From: Meloidogyne chitwoodi
Lineage: Eukaryota > Nematoda > Chromadorea > Rhabditida > Meloidogynidae
Length of the DNA stretch: 64,000 nt
NCBI GenBank assembly: GCA_015183035.1
Contig: JACZZP010000005.1
Coordinates: 124,001 to 188,000, forward strand
Reading direction: 5' to 3'
How positions within the stretch are numbered: position 1 is the first letter of the stretch; the number at the start of each line of letters is the position of its first letter. Positions 1 to 12,344 of the stretch are shown in pieces. Made by a program: the position numbers and the translations under genes. The notes below the pieces were generated by a model that was given only the letters and a program-made list of their open reading frames with translations, had not been told where the DNA came from and ran no database searches.

Positions 1-3000
1 TGTTGCAAATCCTAATGCTTTAGTTTTTCCATTATTAGAGTTTAAATAAAAATTTAAATCTTCAATTAAAACATCACAAACATTAACATCTCTTCCAAGC
101 AGCATTTCCTTATGCCTAAGTATTTTTATTTCATTTTTTTTCTTTTTTTGTTGTTTTAAATTTTTATTTTCAATAATATTATCATCATCGTCTTCTTCTT
201 CTTCAATTGCTTCACCAGCTTCTTCAATACCTTCAGAATTTTCATCATCATTTTCTTCTCTTTCATCATTTAATGCATTATTATCAAATACAAATTGTTC
301 CGTAGATATTGAAGTAAGTGAAAGAGTATCGTCAAAATTACTTTCTTTAATTTAAAAAAATTATTAAAGGTATTTTCTTGGTTTTCCACACCCTACATTT
401 CAGTGCCAAAAATTGAGTGCCTTTTTACATCATTGGACAGACAGGAAATTTTGTTGTAAAAATGGATAAAAAACACTGGCACTGAAATGGAGGGTTTGGT
501 AAAAGAAGAAAATAAAAATTAAATAAATTTAAAATTCACAAACAAACCTAAATCACCAGCTATTGATGATGTTGACATTCCAAAAAAATCAGAAGGACTA
601 TTATTTATTGAATTTATTAACCTTTGTTTTTTAATTGACTGAATTTCTTCACATGTTAGTTTTCCTTCATTTAAAACATCACAAACTCTTGGCATACTCG
701 AAACTGTTTTAATAGAAGAGTTCTGAGAAAGACAAAAATTAAATTTTAAAAAAATTAAACATTTTTACTTACGTTACCACAATTTATTTGTTTTTCTCCT
801 GTTGTTAAACTTGCACGTGCAGAATTTGGATATTTTTGTTGTTGCTGTTCAAACAAATGTTTTGGTGATGATGTTTGTTGAGAATTTATTAATTGTTGTT
901 GTTTTTCATTTAATAAAGAATTAATATTAGTTAAAGAATTACTTTTTGTTGTTGTTGATATTTGAGGATTTAATAATTTATTTTGTTGTTTTTGTTGAGA
1001 ATTTGATATATCATCATTTAAGGCATTAGATAATGATATTTCTAAAAAATATTTTTAAATTTATTATGTTCATGTTGCGGAAAAACAAGTGGATGAAAAT
1101 GTTTGACGGGTTGGTGGAATCGAACCATCATGGAAAAGGCCCAAAACAAGAGCACAACCGACTGAGCTACACTCAAACTTTTAATAATCATTTTTATTTA
1201 TTCATATACTTCCTTCAAGCGGACATAAAAAATAAAAAACTAACCCGAAGAACTCTGATAAACATTTAAAGGCGTAAATAAATCAAAATTATAATTTAAA
1301 TCATAGGGTGAAGGTGTTAGTCCTAATGGAAGTAAAAGATGCAAATTTATCTTTAAAAAAATTAAAAAAATAAAATTAAAAATAAATTTAAACCTTTTTA
1401 CAATGCAAAAAGATGGATAAAGGAAGATTATTGTGTAAATTATCATCATTTTTGGAAAAAAATTGACGATCTGTCCATTTTTAATAAAATAAAATTAAAA
1501 AAAAAAATTTTATAATAAACCTGAGTTTATTTGATCAATTAAATCAGTAATCCTATCTCCAAGTTGTTCAATTTGTACAAATTGAAAATGATCAAGAATT
1601 ACTTCAACATTTGTACAAAGTTCAATTTGAACACAATTTCCTTAAAATAAATTAATAAATAATTTTAAATTTAAAGAAAACCTCTTATTTGTCCTTCTCC
1701 ATCATTTACACAATTTATTGAACCAAAAATATTCAAATCATTAATTAATCCAAGTTCAAAAGTGTTTGGACCAAAATCACAATCTACCCATAATGTAGGC
1801 ACAGAAAAATACCATTCTTCTTCATTATTTTGACAAATTAAATTTTTGTTCGTTTCCTTTTCTATTAAAATTTTTAAAAAATTATTTAAAATTCAAAAAT
1901 TTTTTTTAATTAAAAAGGGGGGCACAAACTATAGTACCAAAAATTTTTTATTTAAAAATTCACAAACCTATTCTTTTCACAATTGTCTGCAACATTAAAT
2001 ATCCGTCAGAATTATTTATTGGTTCATCATTATTAACACACAAACCTTCAACAAATTTTATAAAATTTAAAGTAGAATCGCGTTGAAATTTATTTTTCAA
2101 AACATGAGGAAATTTAAGTTGATCATTTAAATTAGAATCACTAATTAAAGTATAATTTGAAATCAAAATTGTTGTTAAATGAATAAAAAAACGTTGAGGA
2201 AAAAGTAGAGAATTTTTAAAAATTGATTTTGTTGTTTTTTCGTCTTTATTAGTGCTACAAGAATTTTCGTTTAAATTTTGGTTATTTAAGGATGTTGAAT
2301 TTGAAAGTGGAGGAGAAAGTGATAAATTGGTAGAGTTGAGCATAATCTTTAAAAATTAAATTTAATTAAAAAAAATGGAAAATAACAAAAATTTTAATAA
2401 TTAAAAAAATTATACTTTTGGCATAATCATTTCAATTCTAATTTGAATTTGTTTGGAAGGATCGATTTTTGAGGGTTGAGGAATTTCCTTAAATTAAAAA
2501 ATAAAATAACAAATTAATTTATTTTTAAAAAAATATACAAAAGAATTGAGAATATTCTCAAATGCATAAATCAACCAACGAACAGATTTAGTATCTGGAA
2601 TTAATTCCAATGGTGCCAACATTAAGTGAAGAGAATCGGAAGGTACTAAAAAAATAGAACTATTTTGGTTAAAAAATGGTCAAAGACATAATGGTCAGAC
2701 TGCTAATTTTGATTTAATGGCCACCTAAGTTTCTTCCCAATACTTCTTTCTTTCATGCCCATTATTACCCTTTTGATTGAAAAATACCGTCTGACCATTA
2801 TGTCCATTGACCATTTTTAGATAAAAAAGAAAAGATAAAACTGGGGAACACCATATTTTATAATTTTTTCAAATAAAAAAATTAAAAAAAAACCTGGATA
2901 ATGATCAGTGGCAAGAAAACTATAACTAGTAATCTCCAAATGTGCGAGAGATAAGGGTTGTGGCATTCGTTCCTTTAGCCCTTTATTTACCACTAATAAA

Positions 3001-4989
3001 TATTTAATATCGTCTTTTTTAGTATTTCTTTCAGAAATTGCCTTTTTAAATTTAAAAATGTTTAAAAAAATTAAAAAAAAACTTGAATAATTAAATCCTC
3101 AATACGAATGACTACATTTGCTGAGACAAGTTGTGGCCAAATTCTTTCAAAACGCAAACGAGTGTTTGAGTCTTAAAAAATAATTTAAATTCTTCAAAAA
3201 TTAAAAATAAAATAAACCCATTTTGCTGTTTATCAGCCCAAAGTGATGATCCAACTGTTTATCAATTAAATCAGTAAAAGTATTCGGTGCCAAATAGTGT
3301 AACCAATTTGAACGTGATGAGCATTTTAAGCGTTTTCCATCACTTTCGAAGACTTGGTGTTGAGGGTAAAAGTCAACCCTAAGTTTGTGTATTGTTGCTT
3401 GCATTGCACCGCTATCGATATTCCAATCGGGGGGAAGATCTAAAAAATTTTAAAAATTTTTGAAAAATTTTTTAACACTTTGACACTAAAAAAACATAAA
3501 AATTTCAAAAAAAAACCTCCAACAGAAGAATCATCACAAAGATGTAAATCAATGCGTGAAATGAGCAAATGATGAGAGGATTGAGTAATTGCATGTTGAC
3601 GAAACGCGGAAATACTGCTTGAACTTGAAGATAACCCAGTAGAGGGGTTTACACTCTTTTGATGGTCCTAAAATTTTTAAATAAAAAAATTAAAAAAAAA
3701 ATTACAAAATGTTGAACATTTAATTGTTTTGGCAAAATATTAGAAGCAGAATTTGCCAGATCCATTATATGTTGATAAAAATCGATAGCAGAACGTAAAT
3801 GTGCCATATAAGCAAGCCAATGAATTTCATCGAAAAACAGTTCTATACGACCGGCAATAAGTGAACAATCTTTGAAAAATAATTTAAAAAAAACCTCAAA
3901 AATCTCTATAAAAAAAATACCCGCAGTGTTTTTCTTTATTGTAATTCGACAACGCCCATTTTCGGTAAGTAATCTCAGCGGAGAATTTAAAGCACTTGAT
4001 CTTCTCGTCTGTTGCTCACTATTTTCAGTTTTATTGGAATTATGACTCGCTTCTATTTTTAAAACACGCCAACTGACATGTTTGAAAAACAGAACTTGGC
4101 CTAGACTTCTTTCGTGAATTCCTTAAAAATATAAATTTTTTTGAAGAATAATTTTAAAAAATACTAGTCATATTAATTTTTGGAATTTGTCCAGTTGGCC
4201 ATTCACTCCAATTAGGCATTCGGCTTTCCAACACCAAGTGAGAAAGCTTTAATAATTTTAAAATAAAAAAAGAAATAAAATTAAACCATTATTGAACCAC
4301 CAAAATTAATTTGTGACCCGCTATCCGTTTCAAAATAAATTTCAATAGATTGAACGTATAACGAAAGACATTCCAATACACGTTCGGGTAAATCATAGGT
4401 TTTATTACTAAAATTAAATTTTAATTTAATTTTAAAAAATTAAAACTGAGTAGTTCCTGATTTTTTTGTATTGTTGGGTGCAGTTGGAGTAACAAGTCGA
4501 ATTACAACCTTTAAAGAAAAAATTTTTTTTTGAATTTAATAAAATTTAAAAAATACCCGTATTTCTTCGACAAACTGAAAATTTAAGGAATAAAAAATAA
4601 AAAAAATTAAATAAAAAACCAGTTGAACAGGGGCACTTTTAATTTGAGTCCAAGGTATTTTGATTGTTACACTTAAAAAATAAAAAATTTAAAAAATTAA
4701 TTTTAAAGAAAATTTAAAAAATTAATTCAAAATTTTCAAATAACCTAGTACAATGTGCTTTTACAATTTTTAACCATGGAGGAAATTCTAAACGTTCAGA
4801 AATGACTTCTTCGTTAAGCTCAAGATTTTTCAATTGCCCCTTGCCACGAAGAACTTCTAAAGAAATTTGTTCAGGTTTTAAATTTCTAGCAAAACTTAAA
4901 ATAAAAATAATTTTAAGATTGTAAAAAGAAAAGAAAAAAACATACGTTGATAAATGTTTTACAATTTGATTTTTTATTAAAGAAGCCAT
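1..4989 (-). CDS. Bridge-like lipid transfer protein, BLTP3/UHRF1BP1 type (5' part, runs off left edge)
   Basis: The start at 4989 opens with MASLIKNQIVKHLS. After one intron it continues with NLKPEQISLEVLRGKGQLKNLEL and a FPPWLKIVKAHC block. This is the N-terminal chorein domain of the BLTP3 (UHRF1BP1/SHIP164) family rather than VPS13 itself. Members are rod-shaped proteins with a hydrophobic groove that carry lipids between membranes. Some fifteen or more short exons follow down to position 1, separated by introns of about 40-60 bases. Exons near 2000-2340 are rich in Ser and Asn. The leftmost coding stretch (about 1-345) is very acidic, with runs of Glu and Asp followed by Lys. The 3' end lies outside the window. 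Two introns hold small inverted-repeat elements and one holds a tRNA-like sequence. Family assignment rests mainly on the N-terminus; exact exon borders were not all traced. Confidence 0.75.
386..502. repeat. Short MITE-like inverted repeat in an intron
   Basis: About 117 bases with terminal inverted repeats of about 23 bases: CCACACCCTACATTTCAGTG at the left, and at the right a stretch whose complement reads CCAAACCCTCCATTTCAGTG. The inside is unique and non-coding. The size and ends suit a small non-autonomous DNA element. No second copy was seen in the window. Confidence 0.5.
1108..1172 (-). tRNA. tRNA-like sequence, probably a decayed tRNA copy, in an intron
   Basis: On the minus strand the stretch keeps a good A box (TAGCTCAGTCGG) and a good B box (GGTTCGATTCC) at tRNA spacing. 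The acceptor stem does not pair and the anticodon stem is poor, so this is more likely a tRNA-derived relic than a working gene. It lies within an intron of the BLTP3-like gene, on the same strand. Confidence 0.35.
2670..2819. repeat. 150-base MITE-like element with 30-base terminal inverted repeats
   Basis: The left end reads TAAAAAATGGTCAAAGACAT and the complement of the right end reads TAAAAATGGTCAATGGACAT; both continue into AATGGTCAGAC. The element fills most of an intron of the BLTP3-like gene. Its terminal word TTGACCATTTT is also the core of the minisatellites at 36.5 and 40.4 kb. Confidence 0.6.
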
Positions 4990-7596
4990 TATTGTAAGTT
5001 TGTAATGTTTTAAATAAGTTTGTAAAAAAGTTTTTATTTAAGTAAAAATGGATCTGTACATTTCGTCGAACAAAATTGCACGACATTTCGCCTCTATGGC
5101 AAAAAAACTACATTTCGTTTACCAGAACCCACGATTTTTTGCCGTTGGGACGAAATGTCGTGCAATTTCTGTCGACGAAATGTCTGGACACGGCAAAAAT
5201 TGTAGAATAAAAAGGGGACAATTAAGCGCGGACACTTAGGTGCGATTACAAAACTTTAAAATGCAATAACTTTTTCAATTTTGGGCCAAAATTTATAAAT
5301 TTTGGGTTAATGAAAGATCAATTAATGGCCCATAATCGTACTTGCGAATAGTCTATTCGTTGCATTTGCTCCGAGATATAAGCTTCTGAAAATTATAGGA
5401 GGGAATGGATTTACTTAATTTCACTCAAACTGTATTATATTTTAAATTTTTTTTCTTTTTTTCCATCGCATCATTTTGGACGAGTATAGTATCATTCGAA
5501 AGAGGACGAAATGCTGAATCGAATAAGCTATAGAAGAGTCAAAACCTTTAGAGCAAACTTGAGATAAAATTTTTTCGAATATTTTAAAAAATTCGGGGAA
5601 CAAAATCCCTTTTTTTAGTACAAAAAATAAATTTCCAAATATTCTCAATTTTAATTTTAAATATTCCAGTCTATTTTTCTCTTATAAAAAATTAAATAAT
5701 TATTTTTAAAAATTTTGAGTTCATACAAAGTTGCGCACAATTCGTTTCTAATCAAGTTTATGGTCACAAAAAACATCATTATTTATTAACAAAAATCGAG
5801 AGATTGCCTTGTGTGATATATCACGTTTTATCTTGTACCCTGTGACATTTAACTATAATTACTACATCTTTTTTTAATATTTTATTAATCGTCTGATAAG
5901 GAAATTGAAAGAAAAGAAATTAAAAAATATAAAAATGTGTGTACTAAAACAATTAATTTTATTTAATTAATTTTATTTAATTATTTGAGAGTTTTTTGTC
6001 TTTAAATGATTAATATTTTAATATATAAATTAATTTTAGAGGTATTTAAATTTTAATTTTTGAAGAAGAAAAATTTATTTTAAAATTAATTTCCTTGTTC
6101 TCTTTAAAGATCAAATGTATACTAAAATAAAATTTTTTTCATTAAAAAATGTGAAAACTTCGCTTGAATTTACTCTAAAAAATTCAAAAAATATATTTTT
6201 ATTAAAAAAAATTTCCTCTGATTGCTCAACTACTTAAAAATTTCTCAATTTTTTCTATTTCACACAACAATTTCTCTTATTAAATAATGATGCAACATAA
6301 CATTAATATTAACTCATTCACGCACACGTTTTATATTTAAAAACCCTTTTTCCATGTGTCTATTATTTTTATATTCCATTGGTGACGAAATTTATATTTA
6401 ATAATTTAAATTTTGAAAAAATCTGTGATGATGTAATAAATTGAAATTGTTTCCTTGATTGTTTTTATTTTTACTTGCAATATATAAATAAATTTTAAAA
6501 CTTTATTCTATATACATTGTAAAACATAACTCTGAAAGATTTTTAATTATTAACGATGTATCCTCTAAGAAAAATCAGGATTTAATTTATTAATTAAACT
6601 TTCCGGAAAAGTTTAATTTAACACTTACCTAAAATATTTTCCGGAATTAATTTATAGTAGTTATATACTTTCCGGAAAAATCAGAATTTATGAATAAAAC
6701 TTTCCGAAATTAATTTATAGTTATATACTTTCCGGAAAAATCAGAATTTATTGTTATTTGAGTTCTTAAGTTTACAAATAATCACCCCACAAATATTATA
6801 CTGCTAAACTACAATTATAACCTATTTGATTATTTAATTTTAAATTATTCTTTAACAGAAATTTCCCATATAGAAAATACCCATAAAATATGTGAACCTA
6901 TATAAATTAAATTTTTCATTTATTTTCATAATTAATAATTTTTTTTAAATTTTTGCTATTAGATTGGCCTTTCTAATCTTCAAAAAATATTTTTATTTTA
7001 AATAGACATTCCTGTTCCTTCAAAAAACCTTTGTTTCAACAAAAATATACTATATAATTTTTGTTATCACAAAATTTGCAAACAATTTTTGCCCTCTTTT
7101 TTTGTTTTTTCTAATTAACGTGCTTTATAAACCTTTATAAATTTGTTAATTAATCACAGAGAATTTGGAGAAAAAATACAAAAATTATTTGAAAATTGTG
7201 TTCATTTATTATTACTATATTTTTACTTTTATTTCATCATAATTAATTATTTGTTTGTATAAAATTTTTCCATATAAATTTAAATATTTAAATGATATTT
7301 GTTTCATTTTATTTTAAAAATAATAAAAATACAAAAAATAAATATTTATAAACTTAAGATTACAAAAGATCAGAACTGAAAGACAAAAATTAAAAATAAA
7401 ATACTAATTATTAAATTCTGATTTGTAAACTTAAGTGTTTATTTATTATTAAATTCTGATTTGTAAGTTAATTCTGATTTTGAATTTGCTTCTCATTAAA
7501 TAATTAAATTTTAATTATTTTTTAGATATTTTTAAATCCTTTTATATTCCTTTAACTTTTATTTAATTTTGCCTTACCCTCTAAAAATACTAAATA
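4990..7596. other. Intergenic spacer between the divergent lipid-transfer and SAM synthetase genes
   Basis: No convincing coding sequence. It contains a palindromic MITE at 5054-5188 and, around 5310-5420, a copy of a dispersed repeat with the core GAGATATAAGCTTCTGAAAA. Near 6600-6760 a TTTCCGGAAAAATCAGAATTTA block occurs twice in tandem. The rest is AT-rich. It must hold the promoters of both flanking genes, but no motif can be assigned. Confidence 0.6.
5054..5188 (+). repeat. Palindromic MITE, copy 1
   Basis: A 135-base near-palindrome. The left end TGTACATTTCGTCGAACAAA runs on into ATTGCACGACATTTCG and is mirrored at the right end, ending CGACGAAATGTCTGGA. Arms are about 40 bases or more. 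A second copy at 42468-42603 is the reverse complement of this one, with the same unique centre (GTTTACCAGAACCCACGATT here), so this is a mobile family rather than a local hairpin. It sits about 65 bases upstream of the lipid-transfer gene start. Confidence 0.85.
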
Positions 7597-10157
7597 ATGC
7601 TTACAACCGAATTATTAGCCCAAACAGCAACAAATACAAATACTCATCATTTTAATAATAATAATAAAAATATTATTTTACAACCTATTGAAAATTCAAA
7701 AAATTCAAATAACTTAATAAATGGCAATAATAATTTTGTTGTTGATTCATTTTTGGAATTAAAAAGCAATAATAATAATAATAATTTTTATAATAATAAT
7801 AACACTTTTTTGTTTACTTCTGAATCTGTTGGGGAAGGACATCCTGATAGTAAGTTTAATAAAAAAATTTTTTTGTTTTTTCTGGTGGGACTGGTTCTGT
7901 CTTGAATCACTATGCATTTTATTAAATATTTATTATTTATTTAAATTAATTTTTAATTTTTATTTTATTATAGAAATGTGCGACCAAGTATGTTTTTTTT
8001 ATTTTATTTTTTAAAACTTCAAAAAATTAATTTTATAAAAATTATCAAATTTTATTATCATACTAATTTTTAATATTTCATTGAAATAATATAGAATGAT
8101 CCCATAAAATAAAAAATACAAACTAAACTTCTATTCAGTTAAAAAAAATAATTAAAAAAGAAAGATTACAATTTAACTATCAGAAATAAAACACAAAAAT
8201 AAAAAATAAAATACAAATTAAAGTTAAATACAAGTTTTTAAATATTCTGATTTGTAAAATTACTTTTCCGGAAAAAACACAATTCCTATTATAGTTTGTA
8301 TTTTATTTAAATTGTAAACTTAAGTTTTATGTTTTTAATTCTGATTTGTATTTTATTTTATAACAAACTTTTTGTTTTTAAACTTATATAATTCTTATTT
8401 GTGTTTTATAGATATCTGATGCAATATTAGATGCGCATTTGGCGATTGATCCTCATGCAAAAGTTGCTTGCGGTAAGTTTTAAAAATATTTTTTAATTTA
8501 ATGTGTTTTCTTTTTTAATATTTTTGTATTTTTATTAATAATTTTTTCTAGAAACGGTGACAAAGACAGGGATGGTTTTAGTCTGCGGGGTATGTTAATT
8601 TTTAAGTTTTAAAAAATATTTTAAAAATGATTTCATAGGAAATAACTTCGAAAGCAAAAGTTGATTATCAGACTATTGTACGCGAAACAATAAAAAAGAT
8701 TGGTTATGATGATTCTAGTAAAGGTAAAATAAACATTTAAAAAATTAAAATTTTATTTTTTTAAATAAATAAAAATAGGTTTTGATTATAAAACATGCAA
8801 TGTATTAGTAGCAATTGAAGAACAGTCACCAGAAATTGCAGCAGGTGTTCATATAGATAAGGATGAAGAGAATTTAGGTGCTGGAGATCAAGTAAGAGGA
8901 TTTTTTTTATTTAATAATTTTTTGAATTTTTAAAAAATAATTTTAAATAATTAAAAAAATATTTTAAAAAGGGTATAATGTTTGGTTATGCCTCTGATGA
9001 AAGTAAAGAAACTATGCCTTTAACTTTATTACTTTCTCATCAATTAAATGCCAAATATCAACAAAGACGTCGTGATGGTTCTTTACCTTGGGCTAGGCCA
9101 GATTCTAAATCTCAAGTTACTATTGAATATACTTATGAAAATGGAGCTTGTGTTCCTCTAAGAGTTCATACTGTAAAAAATTAATTTTATATTAAAAATA
9201 ATTTTTTTTATTAAAAAAAGATTGTAATGTCTGTTCAACACTCTCCGAACATTACTTTAGCTGAAGTAAGAGAACAAGTCGAAAATCTTGTTATTAAAGA
9301 GGTAATTTTTTTAAATTAATTTTAAAAACTCTATTTGAGGTATTTTTTGTTTTAACTAACTTATAAATGCTCTTTATCTTAAAGGTAATTCCTCCCAATC
9401 TTTACAACAAAGATACCAAACTTCATTTAAATCCTTGCGGGTCATTTGTGATTGGTGGACCTATGGGAGATGCTGGACTTACTGGACGCAAAATTATTGT
9501 TAATTTTTATTCAATTTTAATTTTTTTAATTTTTAAAATTGTGTCAGGTTGATACTTATGGAGGATGGGGAGCACACGGAGGAGGTGCATTTTCTGGAAA
9601 AGATCCAACAAAAGTAGATCGTTCTGCAGCCTATGCTGCTCGTTGGGTTTCTAAAAGCTTAGTTAAAGCGGTAATAATGAATAAAAAATATTTAAATTTT
9701 TTATTTTGAAGGGTCTTTGCCGTAGATGCCTAGTTCAAATTTCCTATGCTATTGGTATTGCTGAACCTCTTTCCGTAATTTTTATTTTTAATTTGGAAAA
9801 ATAATTTTAATTTTTAAGATAATGGTAACACATTTTGGTACATCTCCAATTAGTGAATTTGATCTGCTTCGAGTTGTTAAGCAAAACTTTGATTTACGCC
9901 CTGGAGCTATTATTAGGTAAAAAATATCTTTTAAATATTTTTTAAAAACATTTAAAAATTAAATTTTAGTCAGCTTGGTCTTCGAGAGCCTATTTACCGC
10001 AAAACAGCAGCAAATGGTCATTTCGGCAATCCAGATTTTCCATGTAAAAAAAATTAAAAAATATTTAAATACAAAAATATTTTTAGGGGAAAAACCAAAA
10101 AATCTTGTATTAACGGAAGATATTATTGCAAAATTAGCAACAGTCAAATTACAATAG
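7597..10157 (+). CDS. sams: S-adenosylmethionine synthetase
   Basis: Makes S-adenosylmethionine from methionine and ATP. About 14 exons give a near-complete family sequence: [13 protein letters not shown], then [14 protein letters not shown], the GAGDQGIMFGYA signature, the [15 protein letters not shown] loop (second family signature), and a C-terminal GNPDFPWEKPKNL block. Substrate and metal-binding residues in these motifs are intact. Exon 2 (7974-7987) is only 14 bases, completing the Lys codon of HPDK and encoding MCDQ; omitting it breaks the frame. Odd: the start at 7597 gives about 70 extra residues, rich in Asn, before the usual FLFTSES; no other start fits better. Large introns carry TTCCGGAA words. 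The gene is complete and looks functional. Confidence 0.97.
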
Positions 10158-11056
10158 TATTTAAAATAATTGTGATGCTAGTTTAAAAAATATTAAGGAA
10201 AAAATCGCAAACTTTTTTTATTTACATTTTTTATATTTAATAAATATTTATAACACATAAAATGCTTAAAATATTAAATTTGTATATGTTATTGAAAAAT
10301 ACATTCTGGAACCGAAAATACCAACTTAAGTAAAACATATATTTTTATTAGACAAAACACAAATTCTGAAAAAATAAACTTAAACACAAACAGAAGTGAA
10401 AAATACACTTTCCGGAAAAAAGTAAAACACACAAGTTCCGGAATAAAAGTAGTTATAAACTTTCCTTAAAAAACAATTTCAGAACTTGTAAATAAAACAT
10501 TTCCGGAAGGCGTATTTATTTAATACAATTAATCAAATAAATAAATTTTGTGAACTCCCCAAAGTTTTTTATACGTATTTGCGCGCAAAGTTGCGATATA
10601 TGTAAATAAAGCAACAAAACAAGCATTAATTTATCTTTATGCTTAATAAACAATAGAAATTCATTGTCTGCTTCAAATAAAGTTTTTTTTTAATTTTTTC
10701 TAAAATCAATTAAAAACAAGTTTTATTTTTGTTTCTGAACGTTTTTAAAAAATATCCATTGGTCAATAATTTTTTTTATTTTCCCTTTTTTTAAAGAAAA
10801 TAAAGGAAAAGGGGGTTTTGTTATTAATATGTACTTGAACAATTTATTTATATTATTTTTTTCTTTAAACAACCGGCTTTTTAATAAATAGCATTTGTTG
10901 TATTCAACCTGCTAACGCCTTCGCCAAAAAATAAAATAATAAAATAAAATAATTGTGAATATAAATAAATATAACACAATTATAAATGATTCAGTAAATT
11001 TTATAAAATTCTCTTTAAGAAAATAAAAAAATTTTTCTCTCCTTTGATAGTTATTA
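10158..11056. other. Spacer between SAM synthetase and ground-like gene
   Basis: About 900 AT-rich bases, no ORF of note. At 10400-10510 there is a cluster of TTCCGGAA words alternating with AAAATACAA and AACTTAAG words. Near 10580 lies a short GCGCGC-containing stretch. Polyadenylation signals of the upstream gene (AATAAA-like) occur near 10240. Confidence 0.5.
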
Positions 11057-11752
11057 ATGTTGGCATTATTGCTTTTATATTATTTTACTGGATTTTTATT
11101 TTTAACAAAAATATGTTATGGATTTGGGTTTGGTGGAGGATGTGGATGTTTGTAATTAAATTTTTTATTTAAAAAAATTTTAATTTTTTGATTTAGGTCC
11201 ATGTATGATGCCACAACCTTGTTTTCCACAACCCCCTCCTATTGCTGTAATTAATAAATAAAATTTTAATAAATTTTATTTAGTTACCATCCCTTTGTTT
11301 TCCTCAAATTTCATTGCCTTGTCCTCCACCTTCTTGTGGATGTTGTGGTCGAAAAAAGAGAGAAAACAATAAAATTTTAATTTCACCTAAATCAGGCATA
11401 AAACGAATTGGGGAAGAAAAAAGTCATTGTAATAATTTATATATTAAAAGAATTATTTTAAAGGTAAAAATTAAATATTTTTTTAATTTTGTTTTTAAAG
11501 AATTTAATTGTTGGAGATATGGTTGGTTCAAGAAATGCAATACATTCAGAATTAAGGGCTAAACTAGGTGGAAATTATATTATTAATTGTGCCCATACTC
11601 CAGAATTTTCATATGCGGCTGATTCAACAATTGATTATTGTATTGAAGGACATCAGGTATTTTTAGAAAATAATTTTAATTAAAAATAATTTTTTTTATT
11701 TAAAAATATAATTTAGGCGATAACTTGTGCAGTTTTTAAAATTAATGATTAA
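11057..11752 (+). CDS. Secreted ground-like domain protein
   Basis: Four introns were resolved. The start MLALLLLYYFTGFLFLTKIC is a signal peptide. A Gly/Cys/Pro-rich segment follows (FGGGCGCPCMMPQPCFPQPP, then CPPPSCGCCGRKKR), and then a C-terminal ground-like domain: HCNN, a helix ending IILKN, AIHSELRAKLGGNY, NCAHTPEFSYAADS, DYCIEG and a final ITCAVFK. The Cys pattern and ending match the nematode grl family, which is related to hedgehog-like proteins and made mainly by epidermal or glial cells. About 150 residues, small but complete. The dibasic KKR after the Cys-rich segment could be a processing site. Family confident; exact role unknown. Confidence 0.88.
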
Positions 11753-12344
11753 CAGATTTGATGAAAAATAAACTTTTTTTTAATAAAAATAATTTGTTAT
11801 TTTTATTGTGCATTTTAATATTTGTATATTTTTTTGTGTTTAATAAATTTTATATTTCTACAACTTTCCGGGTTGTATTTAAAATAAATATATTTACAAT
11901 TGTAATTTTTAAGTTAATTTTTTGTGTTTTTTGAAAAATTTGTAATATGTAAAACTTTATTTGTATTTTCCGGAAATATATATTTTCAAGTAGGCTGTAT
12001 TTTTCCAAGTTTTATTTATTGTATTTTTCTGATTTTAAAGTTTTAGAATTTTTTTAAAGATAATACATATAAGAATTAAAAAATCAGAATTGTAAAAAAT
12101 TCATATTTTTTTCATTCATTTTCTCACGTTAATAATATTCAATAAAAAACACCTACTTTAAGCGGAAGTTGTTTTTTGTTTTCTAATTAGCTGGGAATGA
12201 GAAAACTTTTCTAATAAATATTTTTATTTTCTGGATTTTCCAATTTATTCAATTCTTTAAATAAATAAAATTTTTGTCAAAATTCGTTTTTCATTGAAAA
12301 AATTAATTTTTTATTTTTGGCCCAAACGTGGGGCATATCATTTT
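11753..12344. other. Spacer before the ShKT gene
   Basis: About 590 AT-rich bases without coding signal. Contains TTCCGGGTTG and TTTTCCGGAAATAT words near 11870 and 11960 of the dispersed lexicon. A likely poly(A) signal (AATAAA) for the upstream gene lies within the first 70 bases. Confidence 0.45.
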
